Assembly: GCF_902460415.1 (NCBI RefSeq)
Contig: NZ_CABPTY010000002.1
Coordinates: 481,342 to 545,341, forward strand
Reading direction: 5' to 3'
From: Campylobacter_A concisus_Y
GTDB lineage: Bacteria; Campylobacterota; Campylobacteria; Campylobacterales; Campylobacteraceae
DNA: 64,000 nucleotides
Shown here piece by piece: positions 1 to 9,141 of this stretch; position 1 is the stretch's first letter, and each line of letters starts with the position of its first letter. The position numbers and the translations under genes were made by a program. Under the pieces are notes generated by a model. The model was not told where the DNA came from. It worked only from the letters and a program-made list of their open reading frames with translations, and did no database searches.

Positions 1-2
1 AG

Positions 3-173
3 TTTGCCTTGCTATATTTTTTTAACTACAACAGCAGCCTTGACATAGAGACTTTAATAAAGTCAAATTTGACAAAGTCGCTACTTTTAGTGCTAAACTC
101 CTATATGCTGCCATCGCTTGTGACGCTACTTATATTTGATATAAAAACATATATCGCTAGCAAAAATGAGTAA
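3..173 (+). CDS. C-terminal fragment of an unidentified membrane protein (5' end outside window)
   Basis: An open frame runs from the window edge to a TAA at 171-173, giving 56 residues with no start in view. The peptide is hydrophobic in the middle (LLLVLNSYMLPSLVTLLIF) and ends in a short polar tail (YIASKNE), which looks like the last membrane segment of an inner-membrane protein. It converges on thiE. The 36 bases between the two stops are AT-rich, with no strong hairpin that I can see. The family cannot be told from this fragment. That it is coding is inferred from the open frame and composition. Confidence 0.5.
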   Translation, partial: FALLYFFNYNSSLDIETLIKSNLTKSLLLVLNSYMLPSLVTLLIFDIKTYIASKNE

Positions 174-209
174 AATTTTACGTATTATTTTATGTAATTT
201 ATACTAAAT

Positions 210-827
210 TTAGCCGTTTTTGCTCTCTGCTATCTTTTTTATAAGCTCCATATCGCCGTTCATTGCTAGGCTCATGAAGCAAATGCCGTTTGCTCCAGCT
301 TTTATGACCTCTTTGTAGTTCCCGCTATCTAGTCCACCAAGTGCGTAAATTTCTTTATTAAAGCTTTTTAGCTCGCTTATAAAATTTAACCCCTTTGGCT
401 CTAAATCTGCCTTGCAAGAGGTGGCAAATATATGAGAAGCAACCAGCACATCAGCGATAGAGGCTGAAATTTTAGCTTGTTCTAGGTCGTGAGCTGGGGC
501 GTAAATTTTTGCTGTTTTTCTAAATTCATCTAAAAAAACGCCGTGATTTTTAAAAAAATCAAGCTGCGCTGAAGTGAGCCAAAAGTCACTCTTTAGCTTG
601 CAAGCTACGTCAAAAAATTGATTAATGATAAATTTCTTGCGGTAGTTTTCACAAATTTGAGCCACAACCCTAGCAAGATCATAAAAATCAGCTTCATTTA
701 GCCCCTTTGCACGAAGCAAAATTTCATCCACGCCAGCCTTCTTGCAAAGTAGCTGGATCCTTTTTAAAAAATCATTACCCTCATAGCTATCAAAGTCAGC
801 CACGCAGAGAATTTTAAACAAAGACAT
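210..827 (-). CDS. thiE: Thiamine phosphate synthase family protein (ThiE/TenI-like)
   Basis: This 205-residue TIM-barrel protein is of the ThiE/TenI family. ThiE joins the pyrimidine (HMP-PP) and thiazole phosphate halves to make thiamine phosphate. Family-like features are the LLRAK stretch near residue 39 (QLREK in classical ThiE) and the C-terminal ALGGLDSGN...AGANGICFMS phosphate-binding region. It is the last gene of the thiS-F-G-H-E run, and its ATG overlaps the end of thiH by 14 bases. Members of this subgroup can be either synthase or TenI-type aromatase. The sequence alone does not separate the two, so the symbol is the likelier choice rather than certain. Confidence 0.75.
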   Translation of the reverse strand: MSLFKILCVADFDSYEGNDFLKRIQLLCKKAGVDEILLRAKGLNEADFYDLARVVAQICENYRKKFIINQFFDVACKLKSDFWLTSAQLDFFKNHGVFLDEFRKTAKIYAPAHDLEQAKISASIADVLVASHIFATSCKADLEPKGLNFISELKSFNKEIYALGGLDSGNYKEVIKAGANGICFMSLAMNGDMELIKKIAESKNG

Positions 828-1968
828 ACTCGCTCATCAATGGCTCTAGGCCGTTTGCTTTTATCATTGCTTTTATCTCATCCACGCTTCTGTCGTCGCT
901 TATCTCAAACTGCTCGTCGCCCTTTTTCTCTTCGCCGTGAGCGCCGATGCTCACTTTTACGCCAGCGCTTATCTTGTTTGCGGCGATATTTACGGCGTTG
1001 TCGCGAAATTTCACCTTTTCTCTGGTTGAGATCGTTATGCTAGCTGTTGGCATGAAAATTCTATAAGCGCAGATCACTTGTAAAAGCTCGCGCTCGCCCA
1101 CGTCGCGTGGATTGATGCGGTAGTTGTTTATGATAGGGCGAAGTCTTGGGCATGAAAATGCGATCTCGGCGTGCGGATACTTTTTTTGAACTAAGCTTGC
1201 GTGAAGTGCGGTCGCAAAGGCATCAAGTCTAAAGTCGTCTATGCCAAGAAGTGCGGCAAAGCCAACTCCTCTCATGCCTCCAAGAAGCGCTCGCTCTTGC
1301 GCATTTAAGCGGTATGGGAAAATTCTTTTGTTGCCACCAAGGTGGATTTTCTCATATTTTGTGGGATTATAGGTCTCTTGAAAGACGGTCACATAGTCCA
1401 CACCACTTTTGTGAAGCAATGCGTAGCCATCAGAGTTTAGCGGATAGATTTCAACTCCAACGACTTTAAAAAATTTCTTTGCCAAAGCACAGGCGTTTGC
1501 GATATAAGCCACACTTGAGTTGGTTTCGCTCTCGCCTGTTAGGATCAAAATTTCTTCTAAGCCACTCTTTGAAATTTCTCTTAGCTCTCTTGTGATCTCC
1601 TCGTCGCTTAGCTTTGCCCTTTTTATTCTATTTTTAGCGTTAAAACCGCAATAAACGCAGAGATTATCGCAATAGTTTGCTATGTAAAGCGGTGTAAAAA
1701 GCGTTATGTTTGAGCCAAAATTTGCTCTTGTTTTTGCCTGAGCGAGCTGGGCGATCTGCTCTAAAAATGGCGCTGCAGCAGGCGAGAGTAGGGCTTTTAG
1801 GTTTTCAAGTGAGCAATGCTTTGCATTAAGAGCTGCTTTTACGTCAGCTTCGGTGTAAATTTCTGGCTTGTAGCTTGCACGCTCTTTTAAAATTTCATCC
1901 ATAATGTCGCTACCAACATCCTGCATGTGAGGCAGCAGCTGCATGTGATTGGTTCTTGTAAATTTCAT
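814..1968 (-). CDS. thiH: 2-iminoacetate synthase ThiH (radical SAM)
   Basis: ThiH cleaves tyrosine to 2-iminoacetate (dehydroglycine) and p-cresol for thiazole formation. The radical-SAM cluster motif CDNLCVYC (CxxxCxxC) is present about 90 residues in, followed by the GESE-type SAM-binding stretch. The frame stays open for 64 codons further upstream, but those codons lie inside thiG and look non-native. I place the start at the ATG at 1968, whose A is also the last base of the thiG TGA stop (ATGA overlap). This gives 384 residues, the usual ThiH length. It is translationally coupled to thiG upstream and thiE downstream. Confidence 0.93.
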   Translation of the reverse strand: MKFTRTNHMQLLPHMQDVGSDIMDEILKERASYKPEIYTEADVKAALNAKHCSLENLKALLSPAAAPFLEQIAQLAQAKTRANFGSNITLFTPLYIANYCDNLCVYCGFNAKNRIKRAKLSDEEITRELREISKSGLEEILILTGESETNSSVAYIANACALAKKFFKVVGVEIYPLNSDGYALLHKSGVDYVTVFQETYNPTKYEKIHLGGNKRIFPYRLNAQERALLGGMRGVGFAALLGIDDFRLDAFATALHASLVQKKYPHAEIAFSCPRLRPIINNYRINPRDVGERELLQVICAYRIFMPTASITISTREKVKFRDNAVNIAANKISAGVKVSIGAHGEEKKGDEQFEISDDRSVDEIKAMIKANGLEPLMSEYVFV

Positions 1969-2732
1969 CAGTCTAAAAATCCAGTGAGCGGCGATGAGGC
2001 ATTTGCACTTTTGCTCTTTGCGCCAAGCCCTGCTAGATAGGCGTTGCGACCAGCGATGATAGCCTCTTTGAAGGCTCTTGCCATCAGTGGGATATTTTTT
2101 GATGAGGCGATAGCTGTGTTTGCCATGATCGCAGCCGCTCCCATCTCCATCGCTTCGCACGCTTGTGATGGCCTACCGATGCCAGCATCAACTATGATCT
2201 GCGTATCAAGCTCGTTTATCAAAATTTCAATGATATCTTTAAAAACTAGCCCTTGGTTTGAGCCAATGGGCGCAGCTAGAGGCATTATGCAGCCAGCACC
2301 TGCAGCCAGCATCGCTCTTGCGGCATTTAGGTCAGGAAACATATATGGCATTGGCACAAAGCCGTCATTTGCCAGTGCTTCGCATGCTTTTATCGTCTCA
2401 GCGTTGTCTGGAAAGAGAAATTTAGAGTCAGTTATGATCTCTATCTTAACAAGCTCACCACATCCAAGCTCACGTGCGAGCTGGGCGATACGAACGGCCT
2501 CTTTAGCGTTTCTAGCACCACTTGTGTTTGGCAAGAGCGTCACGCCTTTTGGGATAAAGTCAAGTATATTGCGCTCTTTGCTCTCGTTTATGCGTCTAAG
2601 AGCAAGGGTTAAAATTTGTGCTCCAGCCTCGTTTACGGCTGAGTCGATGAGCTCGTGCGAGTACTTGCCAGAGCCAAGGATAAAGCGGCTTTGAAACTCC
2701 TTGCCGCCAAGGATCAAGCTATCACTTTGCAC
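1968..2732 (-). CDS. thiG: Thiazole synthase ThiG
   Basis: ThiG forms the thiazole phosphate ring from deoxyxylulose 5-phosphate, dehydroglycine and ThiS thiocarboxylate. It is 254 residues and a TIM barrel: the N-terminal SRFILGSGKY motif, VKIEII around the Schiff-base lysine region, PLAAPIGSNQG, and the VDAGIGRPSQACEAMEMGA phosphate site are all recognisable. The start is GTG, supported by a strong GGAGG six bases upstream. It begins directly after the TAA of thiF, and its stop overlaps the thiH start by one base. Confidence 0.95.
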   Translation of the reverse strand: MQSDSLILGGKEFQSRFILGSGKYSHELIDSAVNEAGAQILTLALRRINESKERNILDFIPKGVTLLPNTSGARNAKEAVRIAQLARELGCGELVKIEIITDSKFLFPDNAETIKACEALANDGFVPMPYMFPDLNAARAMLAAGAGCIMPLAAPIGSNQGLVFKDIIEILINELDTQIIVDAGIGRPSQACEAMEMGAAAIMANTAIASSKNIPLMARAFKEAIIAGRNAYLAGLGAKSKSANASSPLTGFLD

Positions 2733-3584
2733 TTACGCCTCCAAGCCCATAAGTAGTCTAATGGCCAAATTTGCCTCGTGGTTTGCGCAGACTGCGACGC
2801 GCGGCGCCATGAGCCCTTGGCCGATCTTTGCCTCGTTTGTGAGGTCGCCGCAAAGATAGACATTTTTGGCAAATTTTATGGTTTTTATGAGATTTGAGCT
2901 AAAGTATCCTGCCATTCCAGAGGCGCCGATGATTTTTTTATCTTTTAGACTAGCACCAGCTTCGTTTAGTATCATCGCCTTGCCAGCGACGTTATCAAAG
3001 GCCTCGCATAAAATTTCACACTCGCCAAAGACGCTTGCCACGTTTTTTCCATCTAAAAATATATCGTGAGCCTCGACCTCGACAAAGGGATTGACGTCAT
3101 TTATCAGCTCTTTAAGCGCCTGCGTCTTTTTCATGCCGATGTGGCGGACGAAATACTGCTGGCGGTTTAGATTGCTTGGCTCAACGACGTCAAAGTCGGC
3201 AAGCACTAGCTTTTTTACGCCAACTCTTGCAAGACTTAGCGCGATATTTGAGCCAAGTCCGCCAAGTCCAGCCACGCCGATTACTGCTTTGCTTAGGGCT
3301 AAATTTAGCTCAGGGCTGTTTCGTGAAGCGATCATTGAGCGTAAAACTTCACGCTCAGGCATCACGCCACGCCTTATAAATACGACATTTGAGCCATCCT
3401 TTAGCTCGCTATCTTCTTTTATAGCAAAGCCATCAACGATAAAAATGTCCGGCTTTGTCGCGTTAAATTTCTCTAAAAATTTATAAATTTCACTCTCTTT
3501 ATCGCCAATAGCAAGCTCTTTTAGCTCGCTAAGGCTTTTTACTGGCACTTTAAATTTTGTGCCATTTAGTATTATCTCTATCAT
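2733..3584 (-). CDS. thiF: ThiF-family adenylyltransferase with N-terminal ThiS-like domain
   Basis: ThiF adenylates the C-terminus of ThiS so that it can accept sulfur. Residues about 85 onward form the E1-like Rossmann domain: GVAGLGGLGSN nucleotide loop, LADFDVVEPSNLNRQQY, and the HEANLAIRLL end. The first 75 residues or so (MIEIILNGTKF...VVFIRRG) read as an extra ubiquitin-like sulfur-carrier fold without a terminal Gly-Gly. The paired CxxC zinc motifs of classical ThiF/MoeB are not evident, as in the 'ThiF family 2' group. I use the ATG at 3584, preceded by GAGGAG; the frame also opens 21 bases earlier inside thiS, without a good ribosome site. Confidence 0.88.
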   Translation of the reverse strand: MIEIILNGTKFKVPVKSLSELKELAIGDKESEIYKFLEKFNATKPDIFIVDGFAIKEDSELKDGSNVVFIRRGVMPEREVLRSMIASRNSPELNLALSKAVIGVAGLGGLGSNIALSLARVGVKKLVLADFDVVEPSNLNRQQYFVRHIGMKKTQALKELINDVNPFVEVEAHDIFLDGKNVASVFGECEILCEAFDNVAGKAMILNEAGASLKDKKIIGASGMAGYFSSNLIKTIKFAKNVYLCGDLTNEAKIGQGLMAPRVAVCANHEANLAIRLLMGLEA

Positions 3585-3591
3585 TTTCTCC

Positions 3592-3795
3592 TCATCCACC
3601 GCCAACTAAAGTGACGATCTCATAAGCTTTGCCCTCGCTCATAAAGTGCTCACTCCAAAGCTTTTTTGGCAAAATTTCTCCATCTCGCTCAAGGGCTATA
3701 AATTTAAGCTCATAGCCATTTTGAGCTAAAAAATCATAAACGCTCATATCGTTTTCAAGCTCGAAAATTTTGCCATTAATAGTAAATTTGATCAT
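3592..3795 (-). CDS. thiS: Sulfur carrier protein ThiS
   Basis: This is a 67-residue ubiquitin-like protein that carries sulfur as a C-terminal thiocarboxylate for ThiG. It has the beta-grasp pattern (MIKFTINGKIFEL...SVYDFLAQNG) and ends in VTLVGGG, matching the required C-terminal glycines. Its ATG overlaps the aspC TAA by one base (TAATG). thiF follows seven bases after the stop, so carrier and activating enzyme are made together. Confidence 0.95.
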   Translation of the reverse strand: MIKFTINGKIFELENDMSVYDFLAQNGYELKFIALERDGEILPKKLWSEHFMSEGKAYEIVTLVGGG

Positions 3796-4973
3796 TAAAT
3801 TTTGTAGCTTTTTACAAAATTTGCGATCCTCTCGATCGCTCTTTTTATGCTCTCGATGTCAGTCGCAAAGGAAATTCTAAAGTATCCCTCCATGCCAAAG
3901 CCAACACCTGGAACAGTCGCTACGTTCGCCTCTTCAAGCATCTTTTTGCAAAATCTAAGCGAGTCGCCATCTACTTCTTTGCATTTTACAAATAGATAAA
4001 ACGCGCCATCAGGCTTAACTACGCTAAGTCCTTGGATAGCATTTATCATCTCAACTGCCACATCACGTCTTTTTTCGTACTCTTTTCTCATGTTTTCGAT
4101 ATCGTCATCAGTTTCGCCAAGAAGCGATGGGATAGCGCCTATCTGCACGATCGAGCTAATATTACTTGTGCTTTGGCTCTGAAGCTTTTTGATGCCAGCT
4201 ATTAGCCAGTCCATCGAGCTTGCGATATAGCCAAATCTCCAGCCAGGCATCGCTCCGCATTTGCTTAGGCCATTTATCGTGACCGTTCTTTTAAAGAGAT
4301 CTTCGCTCACTGAGGCCACTGCGTGAAATTCTTTACCGTAGATCACTTTTTCATAAATTTCATCGCTTGTAATGATGATGTCAGTGCCCTTTAAAACCTC
4401 GCCAAATACCGCGATCTCCTCTTTTGTATATACCGCACCTGTTGGGTTTGTTGGGTGATTTAGCGAAAAGACTTTTGTTTTTGGTGTGATCGCTTTTTTT
4501 AGCTGCTCGGCTGTGATTTTGAAATTTGTACTCTCATTTGCTTCGATAAAGACAGGTACGCCTCCACAAAATTTAACGATCTCAGGGTAGCTCACCCAGT
4601 ATGGAGAAGGGATAATGACCTCGTCGCCTGGGTTGATAAGCGCTTGAAATACGTTAAAAAGTGAGTGTTTCGCGCCGATATTTGTCACCACTTGGCTTGC
4701 CTTGTAGTCAAGTCCGTTATCTCTTTTTAGCTTTACTCTGATAGCCTCTATCACTTCAGGCAGGCCAGGTACTGGCGTGTATTTGCCACTTTTGCTGTCA
4801 TTATCTAGTGCGTTTTTTACAGTTTCTCTTATCTTTTTTGGAGTCATAAAGTCAGGCTCACCAGCTGAAAGTGAGATCACGTCGATACCAGCAGCCTTCA
4901 TCTCTTTGGCCTTTGTGCTGATCGCAATAGTTATCGACTCACTTAGCGTTTGCATTCTATTTGCTAGTTGCAT
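3795..4973 (-). CDS. aspC: Aspartate aminotransferase (class I PLP aminotransferase)
   Basis: This 392-residue class I aminotransferase interconverts aspartate/oxaloacetate and glutamate/2-oxoglutarate. The PLP lysine lies in NGLSKCGAMPGWRFGYIA, the NHPTNPTGAVY motif and ITSDEIYEKV follow the family pattern, and the FRISFAT substrate-binding arginine is near the C-terminus. Two in-frame ATGs (codons 1 and 7) are possible starts. It lies between speA and thiS with a 12-base gap and a one-base overlap, so it is in the same run, although its link to thiamine synthesis is only positional. Other close aminotransferases of this class cannot be fully excluded. Confidence 0.88.
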   Translation of the reverse strand: MQLANRMQTLSESITIAISTKAKEMKAAGIDVISLSAGEPDFMTPKKIRETVKNALDNDSKSGKYTPVPGLPEVIEAIRVKLKRDNGLDYKASQVVTNIGAKHSLFNVFQALINPGDEVIIPSPYWVSYPEIVKFCGGVPVFIEANESTNFKITAEQLKKAITPKTKVFSLNHPTNPTGAVYTKEEIAVFGEVLKGTDIIITSDEIYEKVIYGKEFHAVASVSEDLFKRTVTINGLSKCGAMPGWRFGYIASSMDWLIAGIKKLQSQSTSNISSIVQIGAIPSLLGETDDDIENMRKEYEKRRDVAVEMINAIQGLSVVKPDGAFYLFVKCKEVDGDSLRFCKKMLEEANVATVPGVGFGMEGYFRISFATDIESIKRAIERIANFVKSYKI

Positions 4974-4985
4974 TTTTCGTCCTTT

Positions 4986-6821
4986 TTAGTTGATAGTTTT
5001 TAAGTAGCTATTATCATTTAAAAATAGATAAAGTTCACCCAAAATTTGCTTCTTTTGTGTTTCGTTTATCATAGTTGATTTCTCTAGGCGCTCATTTAGA
5101 GTGTCTTGGATTTCGTAGATATCATAGTCCATGTCCTCCATAATATCAAGGATCGACTGGCTCTCTAGTAAATTTGTGATCTTGTAGCCATCGCTTGTTA
5201 GCTCTATCGTGGCCTCTGTCGGGTGGGTAAAGAGGTTGTGCTTCATACCGATCACCTCTTGATATGCGCCAACTAGGAAAAATCCCAAGAAATAATCCTC
5301 CTTCTCTACATCCACGTCGTGCAAAAGCAGTGGGTTTTTCTCGTCATCATAGCTGATCTCGCCGTCGCTATCGCAGGTGATATCCCAGATCGAAGCCGGC
5401 AAAGTAGGGCGCTCATCGAGCCTGTCAAGTGGCATGATAGGAAAATTTTGCTTTAGCCCCCAAAAGTCAGGCAAGCTTTGAAAGATCGAGAAATTTAGCA
5501 GGTATCTCTCTTGAACCTCTTTTTGAATTTTAGTTAGATCGCTTGAGTTGCTCTTATTGCCAAGCATCACGACAGCTTTTTTGCTAATTAGCCTTAAAAG
5601 CACCTCGGCGTTTGATCTATCTTGAAGATCAACATATCCAAGGTCAAAGAGTGTTAAAACGCTTTCTGTGTGATGGATAGCGTCGTGTAGGTATTCTAGG
5701 GCGTTTGAAGGCTTGATTGATTTATAAAGATCGACTAGCTCGGTTATTAAATTTGGATTGTTTTTCTTTAAATTTAGCTTCTCTTCGGTGTATTCTTGAG
5801 AAAATAGCTCAAGCACAGGAGCTACTAAAAGTGCGTGAGAAGCGGCGATGTAGCGACCTGACTCTATGAAAATATCTGGCTCGATCTCCTTTTTTTGCTC
5901 GCTTATGGTTTTAAGCATATAAACAACATCGTTTGCATATTCGTTTAGCGTATAGTTTCTGCTGCTCTCTTCTTTAAACTGCGAGTATTCTATCGCAAGA
6001 CCGCCACCTAAATTTATAGCTTTTAAATTTGAGGCACCCATTTTTCTAAGCTCAGCGTAGATGTTGCCAGCTTCGATGAGAGCCTTTTTGAGTGGATGGA
6101 TTTCGCTTATTTGAGAGCCGATGTGAAAGTGTATCATCGTGAAGTTTTCAAGTAAATTTGCCTTTTTTAGCATCTTTACAGCTTCTATCAGCTCGGTTGA
6201 TGTTAGGCCAAATTTAGAGTGTATGCCACCACTTTTAGCCCAGAGCCCCGATCCTGTCGAGTGGAGTCTTACCCTAAGTCCGATTTTTGGTTTTGGTTTG
6301 AAGCGCTCTTTTGCGATGGCGATTATCGCTTCAAGCTCGTTTAAGCCCTCAATCGTTAGCGTGATATTGTGTCCCATCTCAGCGGCGATAAAGCCTATAT
6401 TTATCATCTCTTTATCTTTAAAGCCATTTACTGTTATAGGCGCTTTGTCGTTGTTATAAGCCATAGTTAGAAGTAGCTCAGCCTTGCTGCCAGCTTCAAG
6501 GCCGTAGTTGTAGGGCTTGCCAAGGCGAACTAGGTTTTTTACAAAGCCTGGATATTGATTTACTTTAAGCGGAAAAACGGCGTTAAAGCTGCCTTTGTAG
6601 GCAAACTCTTTCTTTGCCTTTGCAAAGCTTGCGTGGATCTGCTCAATCTGTTTTTGGATAAGGTGCGGAAAACGAAGCAGTAGTGGCCCTCTGTAGCCAT
6701 CGTCTCTTATCTCTTTTACGATGTCTATGATCGCTGGTTTGCTGGCTGCATTTATACAGACTTTACCATCTTCTATAACAAAATTTGAATTGCCCCAAAT
6801 GCTAAGTCCAAAATCATTCAT
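4986..6821 (-). CDS. speA: Biosynthetic arginine decarboxylase SpeA
   Basis: SpeA converts arginine to agmatine, the first step of a polyamine route. It is 611 residues and fold-III PLP: the PLP lysine lies in FPLKVNQYPG, the barrel carries VRLHSTGSGLWAKSGG and HFHIGSQ, and IFIESGRY and ITCDSDGE (active-site Cys-Asp) complete the site. The length fits the SpeA family. Its start overlaps the hisS stop by four bases (ATGA). This synteny (hisS followed by speA) is conserved in campylobacters. Confidence 0.95.
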   Translation of the reverse strand: MNDFGLSIWGNSNFVIEDGKVCINAASKPAIIDIVKEIRDDGYRGPLLLRFPHLIQKQIEQIHASFAKAKKEFAYKGSFNAVFPLKVNQYPGFVKNLVRLGKPYNYGLEAGSKAELLLTMAYNNDKAPITVNGFKDKEMINIGFIAAEMGHNITLTIEGLNELEAIIAIAKERFKPKPKIGLRVRLHSTGSGLWAKSGGIHSKFGLTSTELIEAVKMLKKANLLENFTMIHFHIGSQISEIHPLKKALIEAGNIYAELRKMGASNLKAINLGGGLAIEYSQFKEESSRNYTLNEYANDVVYMLKTISEQKKEIEPDIFIESGRYIAASHALLVAPVLELFSQEYTEEKLNLKKNNPNLITELVDLYKSIKPSNALEYLHDAIHHTESVLTLFDLGYVDLQDRSNAEVLLRLISKKAVVMLGNKSNSSDLTKIQKEVQERYLLNFSIFQSLPDFWGLKQNFPIMPLDRLDERPTLPASIWDITCDSDGEISYDDEKNPLLLHDVDVEKEDYFLGFFLVGAYQEVIGMKHNLFTHPTEATIELTSDGYKITNLLESQSILDIMEDMDYDIYEIQDTLNERLEKSTMINETQKKQILGELYLFLNDNSYLKTIN

Positions 6822-8044
6822 CCCAGCTCCTTTTCAAGCTCATCTAAATTTATTGTTTTTTCGTCTTTGGTCTCTAAATTTTTATACCAAATTTTATTCT
6901 CTTTCATCTCATTTTCGCCTACACAAAGGAAAATTTTTACATTTTTATTGTCGGCATTTTGCAGATGTTTTTGAAGTTTTTTAGCTTCATAAGAAATTTC
7001 AACCTGATATTTTTTGCGAAGTTTTGTGCCAAGCGCATAGACAAAGTCTAAATTTGGCGCATCAAGCGCGCAAAGATAAACTCCGTCACGCTCATCCTCG
7101 GCCTCACCTAAAATTTCCATTATCCTCTCAACGCCCATCGCAAAGCCAACGCCATAACTTGCTCTACCGCCAAGGTACTCGACCAGCCTATCGTATCTGC
7201 CGCCACCTGCGACTGCACTTTGTGAGCCGATCTCATTGCTGATAAACTCAAACGCCGTCTTGCAGTAGTAGTCTAGCCCACGAACTAGCTTAGTATCTAT
7301 CTCAAATTTAATACCATTTGCCGTTAAAATTTCTTGCAGTTTTGCAAAATCAACCTCCGCCTCATTGCTTAGGCTATCAGTGATGACTGGAGCATTTTTG
7401 TAAATTTCTTGGCAGCTCTCGACCTTGCAGTCAAGTACGCGGATAGGGTTTAAAAGCTTGCGTCTTTTGCAGTCTTCGCAAATTTTATCGTCGTTTTCAT
7501 CTAAAAATTTAACAAGTTTTTCTTTGTAAGACTTCATCGAGCTCTCGTCGCCAAGCGAGTTTATTTTTAGGGTTGTTTTTATGTTTAGTCTGTTAAAAAT
7601 TTCGCTCACCATCAAGATAATGCTCGCATCCTCATAGACGCTGCCCTCACCAAAGCACTCACAGCCAAACTGGTGAAACTCTCTTAAGCGGCCTTTTTGT
7701 GGGCGCTCGTAGCGAAACATCGAGCCGTGATAAAAGCAGCGTTTTGTCACATTTGCCCTGTCAAGTTTTGCCTCGATAAACGCTCTAACCACGCCAGCCG
7801 TGCCCTCAGGACGCAAACAAACGTCGTTGCCGCCTTTGTCTTCAAACTGATACATCTCTTTGCCCACGATGTCACTGCTCTCGCCGACACTTCTTTTAAA
7901 AAGTGCTGTCTCCTCGAGGTGTGGGGTCAAAATTTGCTCATATCCGTAGTTTTTTGCGACTTCCTCGCAGGTTTTTATTATCTGTGCGTAAAGTTTTGCG
8001 CGAGCTGGAAGCATATCTTTCATGCCACGAAGTGCCGTTATCAT
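6818..8044 (-). CDS. hisS: Histidyl-tRNA synthetase
   Basis: This is the class II synthetase that charges tRNA-His. It has 408 residues. Motif 1 and 2 regions are visible (LRPEGTAGVVRAFIE; FRYERPQKGRLREFHQFGCE), as are the histidine-specific LVRGLDYYCKTAFEF and the motif 3 arginine region GVGFAMGVERI. The C-terminal anticodon-binding domain starts around residue 320. It lies 28 bases after tmk and overlaps speA by four bases. Confidence 0.96.
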   Translation of the reverse strand: MITALRGMKDMLPARAKLYAQIIKTCEEVAKNYGYEQILTPHLEETALFKRSVGESSDIVGKEMYQFEDKGGNDVCLRPEGTAGVVRAFIEAKLDRANVTKRCFYHGSMFRYERPQKGRLREFHQFGCECFGEGSVYEDASIILMVSEIFNRLNIKTTLKINSLGDESSMKSYKEKLVKFLDENDDKICEDCKRRKLLNPIRVLDCKVESCQEIYKNAPVITDSLSNEAEVDFAKLQEILTANGIKFEIDTKLVRGLDYYCKTAFEFISNEIGSQSAVAGGGRYDRLVEYLGGRASYGVGFAMGVERIMEILGEAEDERDGVYLCALDAPNLDFVYALGTKLRKKYQVEISYEAKKLQKHLQNADNKNVKIFLCVGENEMKENKIWYKNLETKDEKTINLDELEKELG

Positions 8045-8072
8045 CGCATTATCCTTTTTATTTTTTGTGATT

Positions 8073-8660
8073 TTACTTAAAATTTATAAAATTTTCTATC
8101 TCTTTTGAAATTAGCTCTATGCTTTTAGATGCGTCTATAAAAAGCGTTTCAAAGCCATTTTTGATAAGAATTTGCTTCATTAGGCTTTGCACTTTTAAAA
8201 GATACTCTAGCCCACGAGCCTCGATCTTATCGCTTGTGCCTCTTGCTTTTAGGCGCGAGCTTATAAGCTCATGGCTTGCTTCAAAAAAGACTATCTTATC
8301 TGCAAATTTATCATTTAGTGCAAATTTATTAAGCTCTAAAAGCACGTTTTCATCTAAGTTTTCATCATTTGCCAAAGCGTAGGCGACGCCAGAGATAAAG
8401 CCTCTGTCGCTTAAAATCAATTTGCCTAAATTTGGAGCTACCAGCTTTTCAAAATGCTCAGCCCTGTCAGCTAAAAAGAGTAAAATTTCAGCTCTTTTGC
8501 CTATTTTTATGCTTGAGCTTAGTAAGATTTCTCGTAAATTTTCACCAAGCTGCGTGCCACCAGGCTCTTTTGTGACGATGGCATCACTAAATTTGGAAGC
8601 TAAAATTTCTATCTGCGTGCTCTTGCCAACGCCGTCAATGCCCTCAAACAAAACATACAT
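8073..8660 (-). CDS. tmk: Thymidylate kinase
   Basis: Tmk phosphorylates dTMP to dTDP. It has 195 residues. The P-loop FEGIDGVGKSTQ is at the N-terminus, followed by TKEPGGTQLGE (DRX-type dTMP site) and LSDRGFISGVAYA. It sits between coaD (one-base gap) and hisS, as in other campylobacters. Confidence 0.95.
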   Translation of the reverse strand: MYVLFEGIDGVGKSTQIEILASKFSDAIVTKEPGGTQLGENLREILLSSSIKIGKRAEILLFLADRAEHFEKLVAPNLGKLILSDRGFISGVAYALANDENLDENVLLELNKFALNDKFADKIVFFEASHELISSRLKARGTSDKIEARGLEYLLKVQSLMKQILIKNGFETLFIDASKSIELISKEIENFINFK

Positions 8661-8661
8661 T

Positions 8662-9141
8662 TTACGCCTTTAAATTTTTAAGAATTTTTGCTGGCACTAG
8701 ATTGCTTACATCGCCGTCGTGGCGCAAGACTGAGCGGACGATAGAGCTTGAGATGAAGGCGTTATTTAAGCTTGGCATAAGATAAACCGTCTCAAATTCG
8801 TCCCAAAGTGCGGCGTTTGCGTAGCCGATTTGTAGCTCATACTCAAAGTCACTAACCGCGCGAAGGCCTCTGATAACGGTGTTTATGCCGTGCGACTTAG
8901 CAAAATCAACAAGCAAGTTATCAAAGCCAAGAACGCTTACGTTTTTTAGCTCACAAACTGCCTCTTTTGCCATCTCTATGCGTTTTTCATGTGCAAACAT
9001 CGGCTGTTTGCTGTCACTTTTTGCGACTGCGACGATCACTTTGTCAAAAATTTTTGTAGCTCTTATGATAACGTCCAAATGGCCGTTTGTAATGGGATCA
9101 AATGTACCTGGATAGATGCAAGATTTTTTCAAATTTGCCAC
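8662..9141 (-). CDS. coaD: Phosphopantetheine adenylyltransferase
   Basis: CoaD makes dephospho-CoA from 4'-phosphopantetheine and ATP, the fourth step of CoA synthesis. It has 159 residues, the usual length. The nucleotidyltransferase motif YPGTFDPITNGHLDVI (T/HxGH) is at residues 11-26, VIRGLRAVSDFEYE at about 87-100, and the ISSSIVR motif towards the end. It overlaps ubiX by 13 bases at its start. Confidence 0.97.
   Translation of the reverse strand: MANLKKSCIYPGTFDPITNGHLDVIIRATKIFDKVIVAVAKSDSKQPMFAHEKRIEMAKEAVCELKNVSVLGFDNLLVDFAKSHGINTVIRGLRAVSDFEYELQIGYANAALWDEFETVYLMPSLNNAFISSSIVRSVLRHDGDVSNLVPAKILKNLKA

Noticed and set aside
1969..2160. Extended N-terminus of ThiH
   Set aside because: The extra 64 codons are thiG in another frame; the ATGA overlap at 1968 and family length fit the shorter form.
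2044..2694. Long plus-strand open frame of 216 codons opposite thiG
   Set aside because: It lies wholly antisense to an intact, well-conserved thiG; composition mirrors thiG codon bias and no family pattern is visible.
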